64,000 bases of DNA, taken from assembly GCA_030765045.1 (NCBI GenBank), contig CM060964.1, positions 281,770,502 through 281,834,501 on the forward strand. The letters are read 5' to 3'. The position numbers and the translations under genes are program-made. Positions 27,001 through 41,100 of the stretch are shown piece by piece. Numbering within the stretch: position 1 is the first letter of the stretch; every line of letters begins with the position of its first letter. The notes under the pieces were generated by a model. It saw only the letters and a program-made list of their open reading frames with translations, searched no databases and was not told the DNA's origin. This stretch comes from Tenodera sinensis. Taxonomy: Eukaryota > Arthropoda > Insecta > Mantodea > Mantidae.

Positions 27001-30000
27001 AAGCTCTTGTAGGTGGTTGTGATAGACCAAGCAGAATGGCTAACCTTTGTGCTTTCTCAAGGGGACTCTTATCTGTTTCTATGAAACGGTCAAATTCAGG
27101 ATGAGCAGATGGAAGTGGAATTGATAATGTAGCCAGCAGGACTCGACAAGCCATTCTGAAATACAATATACTCACATTGAAGTAACTTGTTCAGTGAGAA
27201 AAGAATCAGGTCACAATAATGAATTTCTTAACACATATCAGCCAATTCTCTAACTCATTTCTTTAGTCAACACTTATATCTGATCTACGTGGTTCTGTCA
27301 TTACTTTGGAGGGTACCATAAATGAATCGACAAGCTCTCTCAACTGCTGCTTTAATTGAAGAAACCCTAGCATTATTTTAGCAGCCATCTGCCTAGCATT
27401 GAGTTAACTGAAACCTCCAAAAACATGGCTTCTGTAATAACAGCAACTGTCACAACTATATTAAATAAGTCAATTTATTTGTACTTCTTTAACAATGAAT
27501 ACTCTAGGATGGTGCAAACTAGTTCTATGAGAAGCTACTATCATCAGATGCTTTTTGTCAATTAAGTGAGCTACATTTTCTTTTATACTTTCAGTGCAGT
27601 GCTACATAGTTCTTGTTTCTGCCCTTTTCTTTACATAGCCATTAAAACTAACAGAATTAGTTGCAAACTACACAATGCAACTGAACTTCTCTCTTTAAAT
27701 GTTGGCAACACTGATGTGGTGTCAAACAGGCTCTGTCACCACTCAAAATAAAATACAGAACTATCAATTGCTTTCTAGTTGAAATTCTTTGACTTTGTAC
27801 CAATGAATGAATGAATTTTATTTGTACCAATTCTTTTACATAACTTTTACAATTATCCTACTCTAACCTAAACTACATACAAATGTTACATAACCTTATT
27901 GCTACCTTGGTTTGCATGGCACCCAGGCCATTTGCCTCCCAGGTAGCTCTGATCAATCTATTCCATCTTATATTAATTAATTGTCCCTCTCCCCCACTCT
28001 GCCTTCTTCATTTACACTCTTTACTTTTCTTGCCCATTTTTCTCTTACTTTCTTCAAAAACTCACCTATACTTCTAACCTTCCTTTCCTCTTTCACTGTT
28101 AACATTTTTATGGCTACCATTTTCCCCTCTATTTTTTCCCATTTTTTCTCCCAAACCTTTTTCCTCCATAATGCTAATTCCTTACATTCTGTCAAATAAT
28201 GTTCTATACTTTCTTTCTCACCGCACATTTCACATATTCCTATTTTACCGCTTCTTGTCCCTCTTAAAAATATTGCTCCTGTTCTCATCCACGCTAGTCC
28301 TTTTTCCTGTCTGTTACAATAATCCACATATGGTTCTCGCCCCCATCCTCTTTTTATTTGCTTGTAGAATTGTAATGATTTCTTGTTTTCTAAACTTCCC
28401 CATATCTCTTGCCTTTCTATGTCTTCTACCCTACACTTTACTAGTTTATCTACATTACTTTCATTTCTTTCTTCAAGTTTCCATATATCTCCCATTCCTA
28501 TTTTCTCCATAATTTTTCCAACCCCTGCCCACCAACTGTTTTCATTCTCTAGATTTTTTTGTTGCTTCATACACAATTTTAAAATTTCTCCATCTTCTTT
28601 AACCAAACATTTATACCAAAATTTTATTATTCTCTCCATTATTATTCCTTTCCTTCTTGTTTTCCCAAGCTCTACCAAGGCCACTTCTCTTGGCGCCGAT
28701 CTCGGTAGTCCCAATAATTCTTTGCAGAACATTCTATACATATGATCTACCTTCTTGTTTATATCTGTGGCCCCCCAGATCTCTACTGCATAAAGCATTT
28801 TTGATTCCACTACTGCCTCATACATCCTTTCCAGCCACTTGGTTGTCATCTCTAACTTGTATTTGCAAATTCTGACTCCTGACATTGCAGCTCTCCCTTT
28901 TGCTTCTATCTTTCTTCCATGTGCCTCCCACTCTCCTCTGTTATTTAGCCTCACTCCCAAATATTCAAAATCTTTGACCACTTCTAATCTTTTCCCATTT
29001 AATACCCACCTCTCCTCTTTTCTCAATTTAAATCCCTTTTTGAAAACCATGACCTTGGACTTGTTTATATTTATCTTTATTCCCCATTCCTCACAAAATT
29101 TTTGCACCTCATTTATTGCCCTTTGTAATCCTACAATTGTTATAGATCCTACCATTAAATCATCAGCATATAGCAATCCTGGTATTTCCTTATTCGCTAT
29201 TACAGGACAGTGTTTGTTCGCTTTTTGGATTTTATCTATTATATCGTCTATGAATAAATTGAATAATATTGGACTAAGTTTACATCCTTGCCTCAAACCA
29301 ATTGCTTGTTCCGTCATTTCTGTGATTTCATTCTTTCCCCATCTTATACAAAACTTTATCCCATTATATAGTTTTTCTACTTCCTTTATAAAATTGACTT
29401 TGTATAAAACTGTTAAAAGAAATTGGGAGAAGGTGGAAGTATGTAGACATATGCAATCAATCTGAAAGAAGAGGTCTTACATGGATGCACACAGTATTAT
29501 TTTTAAAATGAATAAGAACTGCTTGGAGAGATATCATTTGTGAAAAATAGGGTAACATTTTCACTGTCTAAGAGAATCTGAAAAGAATATAAGCTACAAT
29601 GTAAACATGTTTAACATAAAATAATGGCAATTAAAATGCTGACAAACCCATAGGACAGAAACAATTAAAATGGTGGGAAAATTTTTAGGAAATGTAAGAG
29701 TTAAGTGAGGAAGGGGCCTAAGAAAGGGGCAAAAAATGGTTGCAGCATGGAAAGTTAAGAGATGGTATGGCAGCTTTCATCCTATACATGCAACCTAGGG
29801 GTTAAAGTACAGGAGACAAGGTTGCCAACTGTGCGATAATTATGGGGGCGTACGATAATTTGAATGTTTGTACTCATGATTGTCAACACGTACAATAATA
29901 ACGGGGGTGTACAATAATTTGAATGTATGATAGTTCGATACTGGCAAAATATAATTTTCACTGGTTTGTCACATGAGCAAACTGAAATTACAATTAGCAA

Positions 30001-33000
30001 CACCACTTTTGCCCCCATGGCCTGTCTCCACCCCTCTAAGACAACTATTTCATATCCTACTAATCCTTGTACCTGTTATCCTCTTGTTGCCAGTGTGTCC
30101 AGAAGACATGGTTCAGAAAATTCATCAATGGAGAAAACTCTGAATAAGTGATATTCTGTGTGAAATAAAGAACTTGCCAGAACCTGGCAGTTTCTGGAGT
30201 GTTGTTACCACATGTCACCTTGGTGGAAATACTGATTTCAAAGAACTGGTGGAGTTTGCACCATCGGTGATTTTGTTGCCCCACAGAAACACTTCTTGTG
30301 AGAGGTTTTTCTAAACTAGGTTTAATAAAAGCCAAAATTAGAAACAGATTGGCACGAAATACAGTGAATGGACTTATTCAGTCTCAGTTTATGAAAGAAT
30401 GGTGGGTTCAGAAATCTACAAGCCACTGAGATGTTAAAGTTCATCTCTACAACAAATTTGTATAATGCTGCAACAGTTGAGGAAGATACACTTTTAGATG
30501 AATAGTGCGAGAAACGTAAGTGCTAAAGTTGTAATACTGATTGAGGTCATCAATCTTGTAAGTGGATACCATAAAAATCAATACTATTACATTTTCATAA
30601 GTGTTATGCTGATATATTGTTGTAGCATATGGTTTATGATGTATAATAATTTTGAATCCAAATCTATAATTTTCAGTGGCCAGTATGATAATTTTACTTT
30701 TAAAGATTGGCAACCCTGGCCGAAGAGCTAGTTAATACACACACTAGGTTTTAATATTTGTAATATTGTTTCAATGAAAGATGGAGATTATTCTATTCTT
30801 GTTTTAACCAAGAAACAGGAACCACTTTAACATGTAAACACCAACAGCAAATCACACTACAGAGTTTTGACATTCTCAAATTCTTAATTTTTTGATACAC
30901 TGACAAACTGTCCCTGCCTTAATGGAAATTTTTGCAAGAAGTCATTCAGTGTTTCCCTCATCAGAATGTTTTGCTTTTAGCAGTACTATTTCTGTTTCGG
31001 CCATTCTGGTAACCTGCATACTTGTACCATTGGGTGGTATGGATAAAAACTAGCTGAGGCTTGGGAGCATCTGCTAGAGTAAGAATCAAGCCGCAGCTTG
31101 CGGTTTGGAGTAAATAAAAATTTCCCCTCTTCGCAAAGTATTGGCTCTGAATGCAGCAGTTCCTGTTTAGTGACCTTTTACACCTCAAGTCAGCTGAGTA
31201 AACAAACAAGTATCTGCTGTCTTTGTGGTGATTTAAATCTTTACTGCGCTTATAAGGTATGTGCCTAATAACATCAATGTTAAACATACTCACATTTAAT
31301 AAAACTAAATGGAGATGCAGATTTGAACTCCATAAATAAAATAAAAAGTTTAGCCAATTAAAAACAATTGGGATTTGTCTAACTTGCAACTGAAAATCTG
31401 CATTTCCTCTCCAAATTCAACTATGGTTTACGTTTATACACTAGTAATAAGAAATCTGTCACCTACCAAAATTAAATAAGGAAGGTGGATTTCTTGTACT
31501 CATATTCCTTGCTTCTTTTTATTGATCATTTTTATAACTAGGTTATGAAATTAATGATTTGAAGCTTTCCCAACGTTGGTTACTGATGATAGTTTCTCAG
31601 GCTAACAGCCTGGTCAAATTTGGGTAACTGCCCAAGCTTTCAGTGACTAACTCTGCCGACATCCTAAGGAGAACTGAAGCTAGACTACTCATGTTGCAAT
31701 ATTTATAACTAGCCAGGGTGGAAAGACATGCTGAATGACTGGCATAAATAAATAATAATTACCATCTGAAGGTTATTTAATCCTGGGACATAAAGTACTT
31801 GCAATAGTAAGTCACCATTGGAGTAACTGTCTCTGATGTGAGACTGCCTTTCCATATCATTTCAATAGGGTTTAGATAGCAGTGATAATGTGGCAGTATA
31901 AGGACTTCAAATCCATGTTTTTTTCCAAAGTTTATATGCGGTATACATTGGAGGCAGTTCATTTGCTTGGAAATTGTCTCCCTCTTGGTTATTCACTGAG
32001 GTCCAAACCATTATTCTTTAGCCATGCAACAATCTGTTCTTTCTGAGACCTATTGTTGGAGTTTAGTTTTCCTGGACGGTGTGGCTAGGTACATTACTGA
32101 GCTCAACAATGCTACGGCATGGGAGGTCAGTATAAGCCTTTCACTGACACTTTTTGTACTTGGTCTTGTTCATTTCACTTTGGTAATCAGCTGCAGATTT
32201 AGAGTTGTAGAATAATTCTGTTCCTTTAACAAAACCCACCTATCACCAGGACACACCAATATTGCTCTTTGCCAAGCAAATTTATTCACGAAAACTCTGG
32301 GAATATCTTGTTGCCAACACTTCTTTGCAGTATATAGCAGGTATATGTAAAAGTTTTGTTGGTACAATCTACCAGTATCTTGGGATCATTTTTGTTACTT
32401 CTTAGAGCTTGTAAACACGCAGCTCTGACTGCATATGTGCGGCATATTCTTACACTTTTTAAATTAAATCAAATTTCCTTTAACACATTAATGCTCAACT
32501 TATTTTTTCTTCAAAAATTGAAAAAAAATATTATTAGTTCAGCATACAGTATGTCAACAATATATTTTGTCTGTCTTTTTATTCACCCAGTGTTCCAAAA
32601 TCACCCAGTCTATAAATAGACCACTGGATGTTTACGTATCAAAACATACTGTAATTATGAACAAATACATTTCTATAAATTGAAAAATATGTCGATATTT
32701 CTGAACACATTCTGCTCCAACTTCTAATTGTTAATCACAGGACTAGTTTCGGAGAGCGCCCTCTACATCATTCAGCTGTTGATTGACTCTGTCAAGTTCA
32801 TCTGTTTTACAATTGAACTTCATTTCTTAAAGCAATTACAGATCATTTAAACCCACACCACATATTTATTGAAGCATTTAGAGTGGTAAAAGTTTTCTAT
32901 CAAAGGTGGTAAGGTTCAAAACATCTATGGCAGAGTGTTACATCACATTTTTCAGAATCTCAAATGGCGTATAATCCTTCAAACATGTTTTCATTTCTTT

Positions 33001-36000
33001 CCATTTTTCATTTGAAGCATGGTCATTTTCTGGAATTTTTTGTGTACCTGGAAGCACATTTTTTGTACCTTGTTGGTCAGCGGCAAAGTTTTGCTTTTTG
33101 GTTGACTTTTCATACCTAGTCATTCATAATTCATCACTTTTCAGAGGCAGGAAATGCACCTCAACTGGGCCGGGAATATCATTCACATTTACTATACCCG
33201 CAGTGCTCCATTTTTATCAGTCTGTCTGGATCAGGTGGAAGAACCACATCAACTACATCAAAATCATGAATTTTATTGGAAAAGTTATTATCACAATATC
33301 CAGAGTAATTCCTTTGAATACGATGTCATAATTATTATATGCCATATCACTGAATGTAATTTAAAAATGAGAAGGAAAAAAATAACTAACGGCCTTACCT
33401 ATATCATTTGCATTTTTTGTTACTGCAGAAATACCAAACTATCCCCAAAAATAATAACTATTAGACAAATGAACTTTAGGAATCCATGTACATACTTAAA
33501 TGTTATCCTCGCTTCAAAGAATACAATATACAATACTGCTGAACACCAGTTCACCCTGTTTCAAACAGAAAAACTGCAGAAGACAAATAACACACATGGC
33601 AAATGCTTGCACTATTACATAAGTAACAAACGTCACTAGCTGTTGTGTAAGCTAGGTTTCCGTGTGCTGACATGAGAACTCTTGTGCCCAGCGATATATA
33701 GATTGCTTGTCTTTAGGCTCATATTTTCAGCATTAGAATTGCTTACGCGGCACGTTCTTTGTGATGCAGTGATGGAAGCGCAACAAGGTAAAATACAATA
33801 ATATGCTTTCGTAGACACTGCAGTAATTTCCAACTTACTATTGTTAATTAATAAACTACGCAATATTCTAATTTTTAAGGGACAATAATGTGTTCACATT
33901 ATCAGATAATGATGGCACACATGGTAAAAACAACTCTTGAGAATTCGTGTAAACTAAATTGAAAAATAATTTCTGATAGACTGCTGAGCGTTAATGGGTT
34001 AATATTCACCAGAATATCTATCCACCACCAAAATTAATTTTCTCCTTTACTGCATGGAACCTCTTCATTGTTAAAATTTCTCTACAAATCTTATATTAAA
34101 AAATGTTCTGTGAACAATGCACTTCTTAAAATCATCCGTCTAATACTTTTTTGTTTGATACTGTTTTTCTGGTGTAGTAATTTGTGTGTCTGAAATTGGA
34201 GCTTTTCAAAATCTTTAGCAATGGTGCTTACTGTTCTTTCACTTTTTCCTACTGCTGTAGCTGCTCTTGCTCTTTGCAAAGAAAGAACTATACCATTTTG
34301 CTTTCCCTTCAAGCAGAACTTCAAAATGTTGTGAATAATCTTTCTGCTTTGCAAGTCTATCTGTGGTGATTTCGTTGCAGTTTCCATGTATAAGTTATTT
34401 GGTACACCACACTGTATTATTGTATTCGACCCTCATACCCCAGAAGATAAATAGATTAGCAACTTCACATACAGCCTGTAGCCATCACTCAAAAAACATG
34501 TAGTTTCTTTGTCCACGGATGAACACAAAAATATTTGTCTTATATGTTCAATACACGCATGCACGCACACAAAGCGGTGCTGATACAAGCTGCTATTGGC
34601 AGGTTAAACCTTTGTGTAACTTCAACCTTCATCAGAAAGTGTGCAAGAGGAAGACTGGCATAAGAGTGTAAATGATCAACATTGTTCCTGAGAGTATCAT
34701 ACATTTCAACTCCACAAGAATGATTATAGAATGCAACATAGATTTGGAAAATTTCAAGGGTAATTTTTGAAAATCAAGGTAAATTCCTGGTTTTCAAGGT
34801 ATAATTTTAAATTCCAGGTGATTTCCCAGATATTCCTGGTTTTCCTGAGTGCTAGACAAGAGCTCTAGCGGCTGTGACAAATAAATATGATAAATACGAA
34901 CTGGCTTGAGAATTTAATGCCATTCTGGCAGTTTGTCACAATAGCTCAGTGGTTAGAGCGTCCGCCCGGCAAGCGGAAGGTCTGTGGTTCAAATCCCAGT
35001 TGTGGCATTGAATTTTTAAGTTCCAGTTCTACCTCTTAAAAAGTTGTAATGTTGATCTATTCTGGTGACTCAAGAGACCATGCATGCAGTAAAGCTTTAT
35101 TACTTATTTATTATTACTTTATTACAGTATACTGACGCATAAGCCACACATACAATGGGTGTTTCTTTACCGTATCTTTCCGAGAACTTATATTAGATGC
35201 GTTCGACAGAGCAAAGTTGACTTTTCACCACAGTGAAACAAAATTGTGCCATTTCAACGTTTTGTAAATACAACTCAACTTTGCTGATGACGTACATTTA
35301 TACTGCAAATAACGAGTTTTATACCAGTTTTTGTTTCATTAAAATAACTTAATATTTACACAAAATACAGCTGTGTATATAAGAAGCGCATTTAACAATT
35401 TAAATGCTAGCAGTTCTCGGCTCACGGACGTTTAAATGGCCATCGCTCAAGAGGTTAAAAGATGAACTAAAACAATTCTGCATTATTAACAATAAAGTCC
35501 AATTACTGCTAAAAAATAGCTAACCACAATCATTGTCAATTGAAAATGGGTACTTTTCACAGAAAAATTGTCTTCTGTCCACTTTCAACGTTTATGGTTT
35601 TCCACAGTGGCGGAGGATTCTCAAGAATGACTCTCTCAATAGTCACCATTTCTGAATACTTGCACCATATGGCAAGGAGTACATTAATGGCTTAGCCTGA
35701 AACAAATTATAGCATCTGTACATAAGCTGCATAAAGCCTCTTCTGTAATCTCTCAAAACTAGAAAGTTCCATTGTACACATACAAGCATTCCATTATAGC
35801 AAGAAAAGTTGTAGTTTGCCCACCAGCCAATGAGGTGCTGTGGTTCAGTTTACAACTCCTTTGCACACAATTTAGGAGAGAGGTGGGGAAGTGTATGGAC
35901 TTCTCGAAAACATGATACCTCTGCCCCACTCCTGTGCCAAAGACATTACTTTGAGGTATGGGTTTCACAAGGCTTCCAGATTAAAAATATAAAGGACCAC

Positions 36001-38088
36001 AAGACGGCTATATTATCTCTAATCCCGTTTAAAAAAGCTGCCTTTTGTTTGCTAATAATTATTACTAGGGCTCGGACGTTCATGCCCTAAAAAACACTGA
36101 AATATGCTCTTAAAAACTTGAAAATATGCCAAGAAATATGCACTATTTAATTAAACAATTGATGTCCCTTTGCAGTAGACAAGATGAGTTAGTATAAATA
36201 ATAAAGTTACCTTATTCCTTAGAGGTTGAAGCAGAAGTGGTCCCACTCCTAGTATTAACTGCTAAATTGCAGTTCACAACCAACACTTTGCACAAATTTT
36301 CAACTGTAAAACATCGTCTGTTGTCTCGCAAAACACTTTTGTAACGTGAAAAACTTCTCTCTATGTCACAAGATGTTATCGGAGCATATTTAAATGATAA
36401 CTGCTTTACAGAGAGAGTCAAGTCTCTTGGTGTGACAGATGGTTTTCTTTCGAGGATGTCTCGAATATCGGACATTTGTTTATAACCAGAATTGTTTGAA
36501 ATTACATAATTCACTTTCTCTTTCGCTTTTTGTTCTATGCTGCCAGGAATCGAACTTAGATCACATTGTTTTTTCAAATCCAGTAAGTGATTCATGCAAA
36601 AGAGATCCTACAGCTTCCAATGCTGTTATGGCTGTTAAGAAAAATGGGCAGATGTGAAACTAAGATCCTATTTTAACCCAGTGCCTGACAGAATATTTTG
36701 CACAGTTTCTATTGAAGCATCTTTCCAGTCCAATGAATTAACAACCTCTGACTATTTCTATGTGCTCAGCATAATATAAAACTGCATCGACTCATGTTCC
36801 CCATCGAGTTAACACTGGTGCAGGAGGAAGTCGGATATTAGGTGCTGTTGATCTGAACAACTTAACTCTTTTAGGAGATTTAACAAAAATTCTCTTTGTA
36901 CTGGACAAAAATCTATCTACCAATGGGAAAGAATCATGTATTGTCTCAGAAATGCGATGAAGAGCGTGTGCCAATTAAGTTATATGAACTAATTTAGGAA
37001 AAATACCTTTCAGCGTTTGTCCTGATTTTACCATATAAGGACCATCATCAGTAACAACTAAAAGTAACCGGTCGTATTTGATTCCACATGGCCATAGTAA
37101 TTTCAAAGAGTCCATCACAAACTGGGTCACAGTTACATTGTCAGTAACCGTAGTCTTTTGTTCATTGTTTAAAGCACCCACGATTATATTAGCAATAGAA
37201 CGGCGCTCAGAATCAGGGGTTTCATCAACAGACAACCACACAAACTCATCCGCTAATTCATTTTGTACATTTGACAATACGTTATGGTAACAATGTCCTA
37301 CACAAGTCTTACGCAGTATACTTTCTTCAGGCACATGTTGTCGAGTGTACTAGGCAAGAAAGTTTTTAAATATTGGATTATTAATTTTGAACAAGGGAAT
37401 ATCAGCAGCTAAAAATGTTTGGTACAAGTCATAGGAAAATTCAGTAACCCTACTTCTCAAACACTCTACTAGCTTTTAATTCAGCAGCTCTACTAGCTGT
37501 TTTTAAACCGGTTCTTTGTTTGCAAGTTTTCTGATTAAATTCTCCTTATGTTTTGCTGTGTTTATGTGCTGAACTATTTGAAATCATTTCTCACTCCCTA
37601 TATTTTTCTCACACACTCCACAAAACAGTACCCTATTACCTGTAGATATTAAATCACCCAAAAGCTCTTTCTGTAAATTACTTAATCTAGCACTCGAAGT
37701 TTGTTTTATTTTTGACATTTGAAGAGCTTTTTAACATTTTATACACCTAATTTAATATGGTGGGAACCAGTTCACAACACTGTTACGTTTGAAGACCATG
37801 ACACAACTACTGGTGGGCAGGCAAGCGTTGCTATAATGCATTGCAAAAATGTATCAACATGTAGCAGTTTTTATTGGTGTGTAGTCAGAGCATTATAAAA
37901 GATATTTACATATATCTTTGCTAAACAATCCAATTTATAGAATAACAGTATTATTCCTTTCCCTGAGGCATTTTAATGTATAATTCATGTCTCAAACGTA
38001 TGTAATAAATGTGTCACGTTTAATCCAGTTGGGTATTGTAAGACACTGGGAGTAAAACAAAAATTGGCATCCATTAAAAAAATAAATA

Positions 38089-38185
<97 letters not shown>

Positions 38186-41100
38186 TAATTTTAAAAAATT
38201 GGTCAAGTGGCTCAGATTTATCAGCGCCTCGGATTTGCAGGACTGGGATTTCAGAAACTATACTGTATGTCAATTTGTTTTCTTTCAGGTTGGTGGTCTC
38301 GGTGGTTGTGAACCAGCTATTACCTGGATTATATCACCAGCAAAGCAATATAAGCTGCCATTTTGACACAGTACATTGGTAGTGCATCGGAAAAGGACAG
38401 AGCACATAACTCATTATTATACAGCATGAATGTTACAGTATTTATGACAGTCAAAATAGGCAAATAAAAATTGCAATAAAAACAATAGCACAGACAGTCA
38501 ACACTCCAGATGTGAAGCAATGCAACCTCAAGGCCATGATAAGTCACACAAATTATAAAAATTCATTATTGCACATTACTACAAAGTATTGGTTTAACTT
38601 TACTTGTTAGACTCTGCCAGCGCATCAACTAATGGTTTACACAAATCTAATAAAAGCTGTGACTGTTGGGCGTGGCAATGCAAGTCAGAAATAGCCTTAT
38701 TTTCTATCAACATTCCCTGAAAAGAGAGCAGTTTTGTGACAACACATGTTGAGTGCTAAAATATGTCCCTCCCCATGACCGTCTTTTCATAAACCTTACA
38801 AAATAATATTACTCCATCAGTTGAAAATATATGAGCTCCAAATTCATCAACATAACTATTAAGTTTCTATTCAATGGTTGACTTAGTTTAGATGTCATGT
38901 CATGTTTGCTTTCATGCCATCTCCTGGCAACGGTAACTACAACAGAAATGAGAATGTGATTGATCGTCATATCCACAGCAAAGTGGAAAGTTGACATTGT
39001 GTATTGGGAATTCATTTGTTGATATTTTTTCCCCAGCTTGCAACTAGACAGAACTCTAGCGGCTCTTTCATGGCACAGCCACCTTGTATATTTTCTATAG
39101 TGAAAAGTAATGTGCACAATAAGATTTTAACATTTCAGCAATATTATCTTAACTGATCTAAAACCTGCAATTCAGGCAAGTCAACTTCTTGTGCCAAAAT
39201 ACAAAAAGTTAAAAGAAATATATAACATGGGTCAAACAAGACAACAGCTTGACAAACAAATAAAATTGTTTTTCAGTGGATTCCAACACATTGTGACGTA
39301 ACAGGGAATGACAAGCTGGACACGCCAGTAACAAAGTGCTCCGAAGTTCAACAAAAAAATAAATATTCCTATGGTGGATAAAAAGGATTGTGAAAAACAA
39401 AGATGAACAAAAATGAAATTAATAGAACCTAATGAAAACTGTCAAATGAAGAAACTTATGGAAGACTATGCCTTAGTTCATTTACCCGCAAAACTACTGT
39501 TGCTGTTTCGACCAATTATCAGACATGACAGCTTGGGCAAATTTCATAAGATTAGAATACAAGCATCACCAAATTGTTTATTGTTCTGCAGAAAAGAAAT
39601 GGACATGAAAAACACGTGGCAAAATGTTGTTAGCTAATGCTGGATTTCTGACAATGAAGTCATTAATCCTCTTGCTCTCCAATATTTTTCACTGATGGAT
39701 GGGGCACTAGAAGTGGCCGGGCACGTTTGAAGGCAAAATGTACAACTCTTCAAAATCAAGGCATCACTTTTGAATACTGGGAAGCTTTCTTGTTAACTCC
39801 TGTGCATGCAACAAACAATCTGATGCCTAATGTCACAAGATATTGTGGTATAAATTTGTATTTTAGCAATTTTTAGTGTTCTCTCTTTGTACAGTTGATG
39901 CAATAGTTAACTAAAAACCATAAAGAAATGGGTTTTATTTCACCAAATGTTAGTAAACAAAAACTTCTCATAAACTTCCTAAATTCCAAGAATAAGTTCA
40001 TGGTAATCAATTAATTTCTACAATCTAATTTATCTGAGGTACCTTTGTAGCTCTTCTTGAGTTATGTTCTTCTTCATTTCTTTTGATAACTGGAACAGCT
40101 TGAATAGTGCTGCTGCATGAAAAAGATAATTCCCTGCCTTCCAGAACACCATTGCCAACTTCTGGTAGTAGTTAGCCATAGTCTTGGGCACTGGAAGCTT
40201 CTTGGACAGGTTCATTAATCCATGAATGTCTTCAATGGCCTTATATGCTTCCTGTAGATCAACAACCAATGTGGTGGAGTTACTACATATGAAATTGGAC
40301 AATAGAAAACCTTAAAAGGGGAATGAAACACAAATATCATGCATCTTCCTAAATGAAGGTTATGAGCTTTAAAATGCAGTGGTAAGATTGTTTTCTTCCT
40401 ATGCGATACCGTTATCGCTGTGCAAGTGAAATACTACACACCTTACCAACTCCAACTGCGTGCTGCCAGTATGCGGAAATTCACAACTTGCTTACTGCTG
40501 CCTGTGTACTAATGCGTTTTCATAAATTGTTGTTGTTGGTATTGAAGTTCAAGGCCAGTGTACTTTATGGTAGTTTTACTGAGTAAGTTTAGTATTATAT
40601 AATGTAATATTGTGAAAAATAAAATGCCTTGATGTTGTGTATATGGCTGCAATGTGAGAAGTGAAACATACAAGGGAATTCATTTTCACTCATTTCCAAA
40701 CACAGAGAAATTTCCCAAAAGATTTAGGATATGGGTAGAATTTTACAAAAGAAAAGATTTTTTGCTTGGTCCCCATACTCGTTTATGTTCCTTCCATTTT
40801 AAGGACACGGTTATGAATAGACAGTTATTTAAAAAAGCAGCTTTATTAAAACTTTGACCTATTCCTACTATAAGGAAAAAGGAAGATACTTCAAATTCTA
40901 GTATAGTGGACACAGTTTATCAGCAGCTCCCAAGAGTTCAACATGGCCGACACACTATAATCTTTGGAAAAGTTAAAGGCATTTGGAGGTGGGCCGCACT
41001 GCAGACTCCAGCGAATCCTAAGCTTGCCCCTCCTACCAGTGCTGCCGAATGTGGTACATGCATCTCAAGGGCTCCTATGTACAGAACCTCTGCCAGTATA

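Noticed and set aside
28839..29465. 208-codon plus-strand ORF
   Set aside because: It is antisense to the LINE reverse transcriptase on the minus strand and has no homology.
30961..31389. 142-codon minus-strand ORF
   Set aside because: No domain or neighbour support; likely chance in AT-rich DNA.
34935..35006. Apparent tRNA-Ala gene (GGC anticodon)
   Set aside because: The cloverleaf is nearly complete, but the same 3' body follows in other SINE-A copies, the T stem has a mismatch and GGC is not a normal eukaryotic Ala anticodon. It is a SINE head.
37985..38273. Poly-Tyr and poly-Leu ORFs
   Set aside because: Artefacts of the (AAT)n microsatellite.
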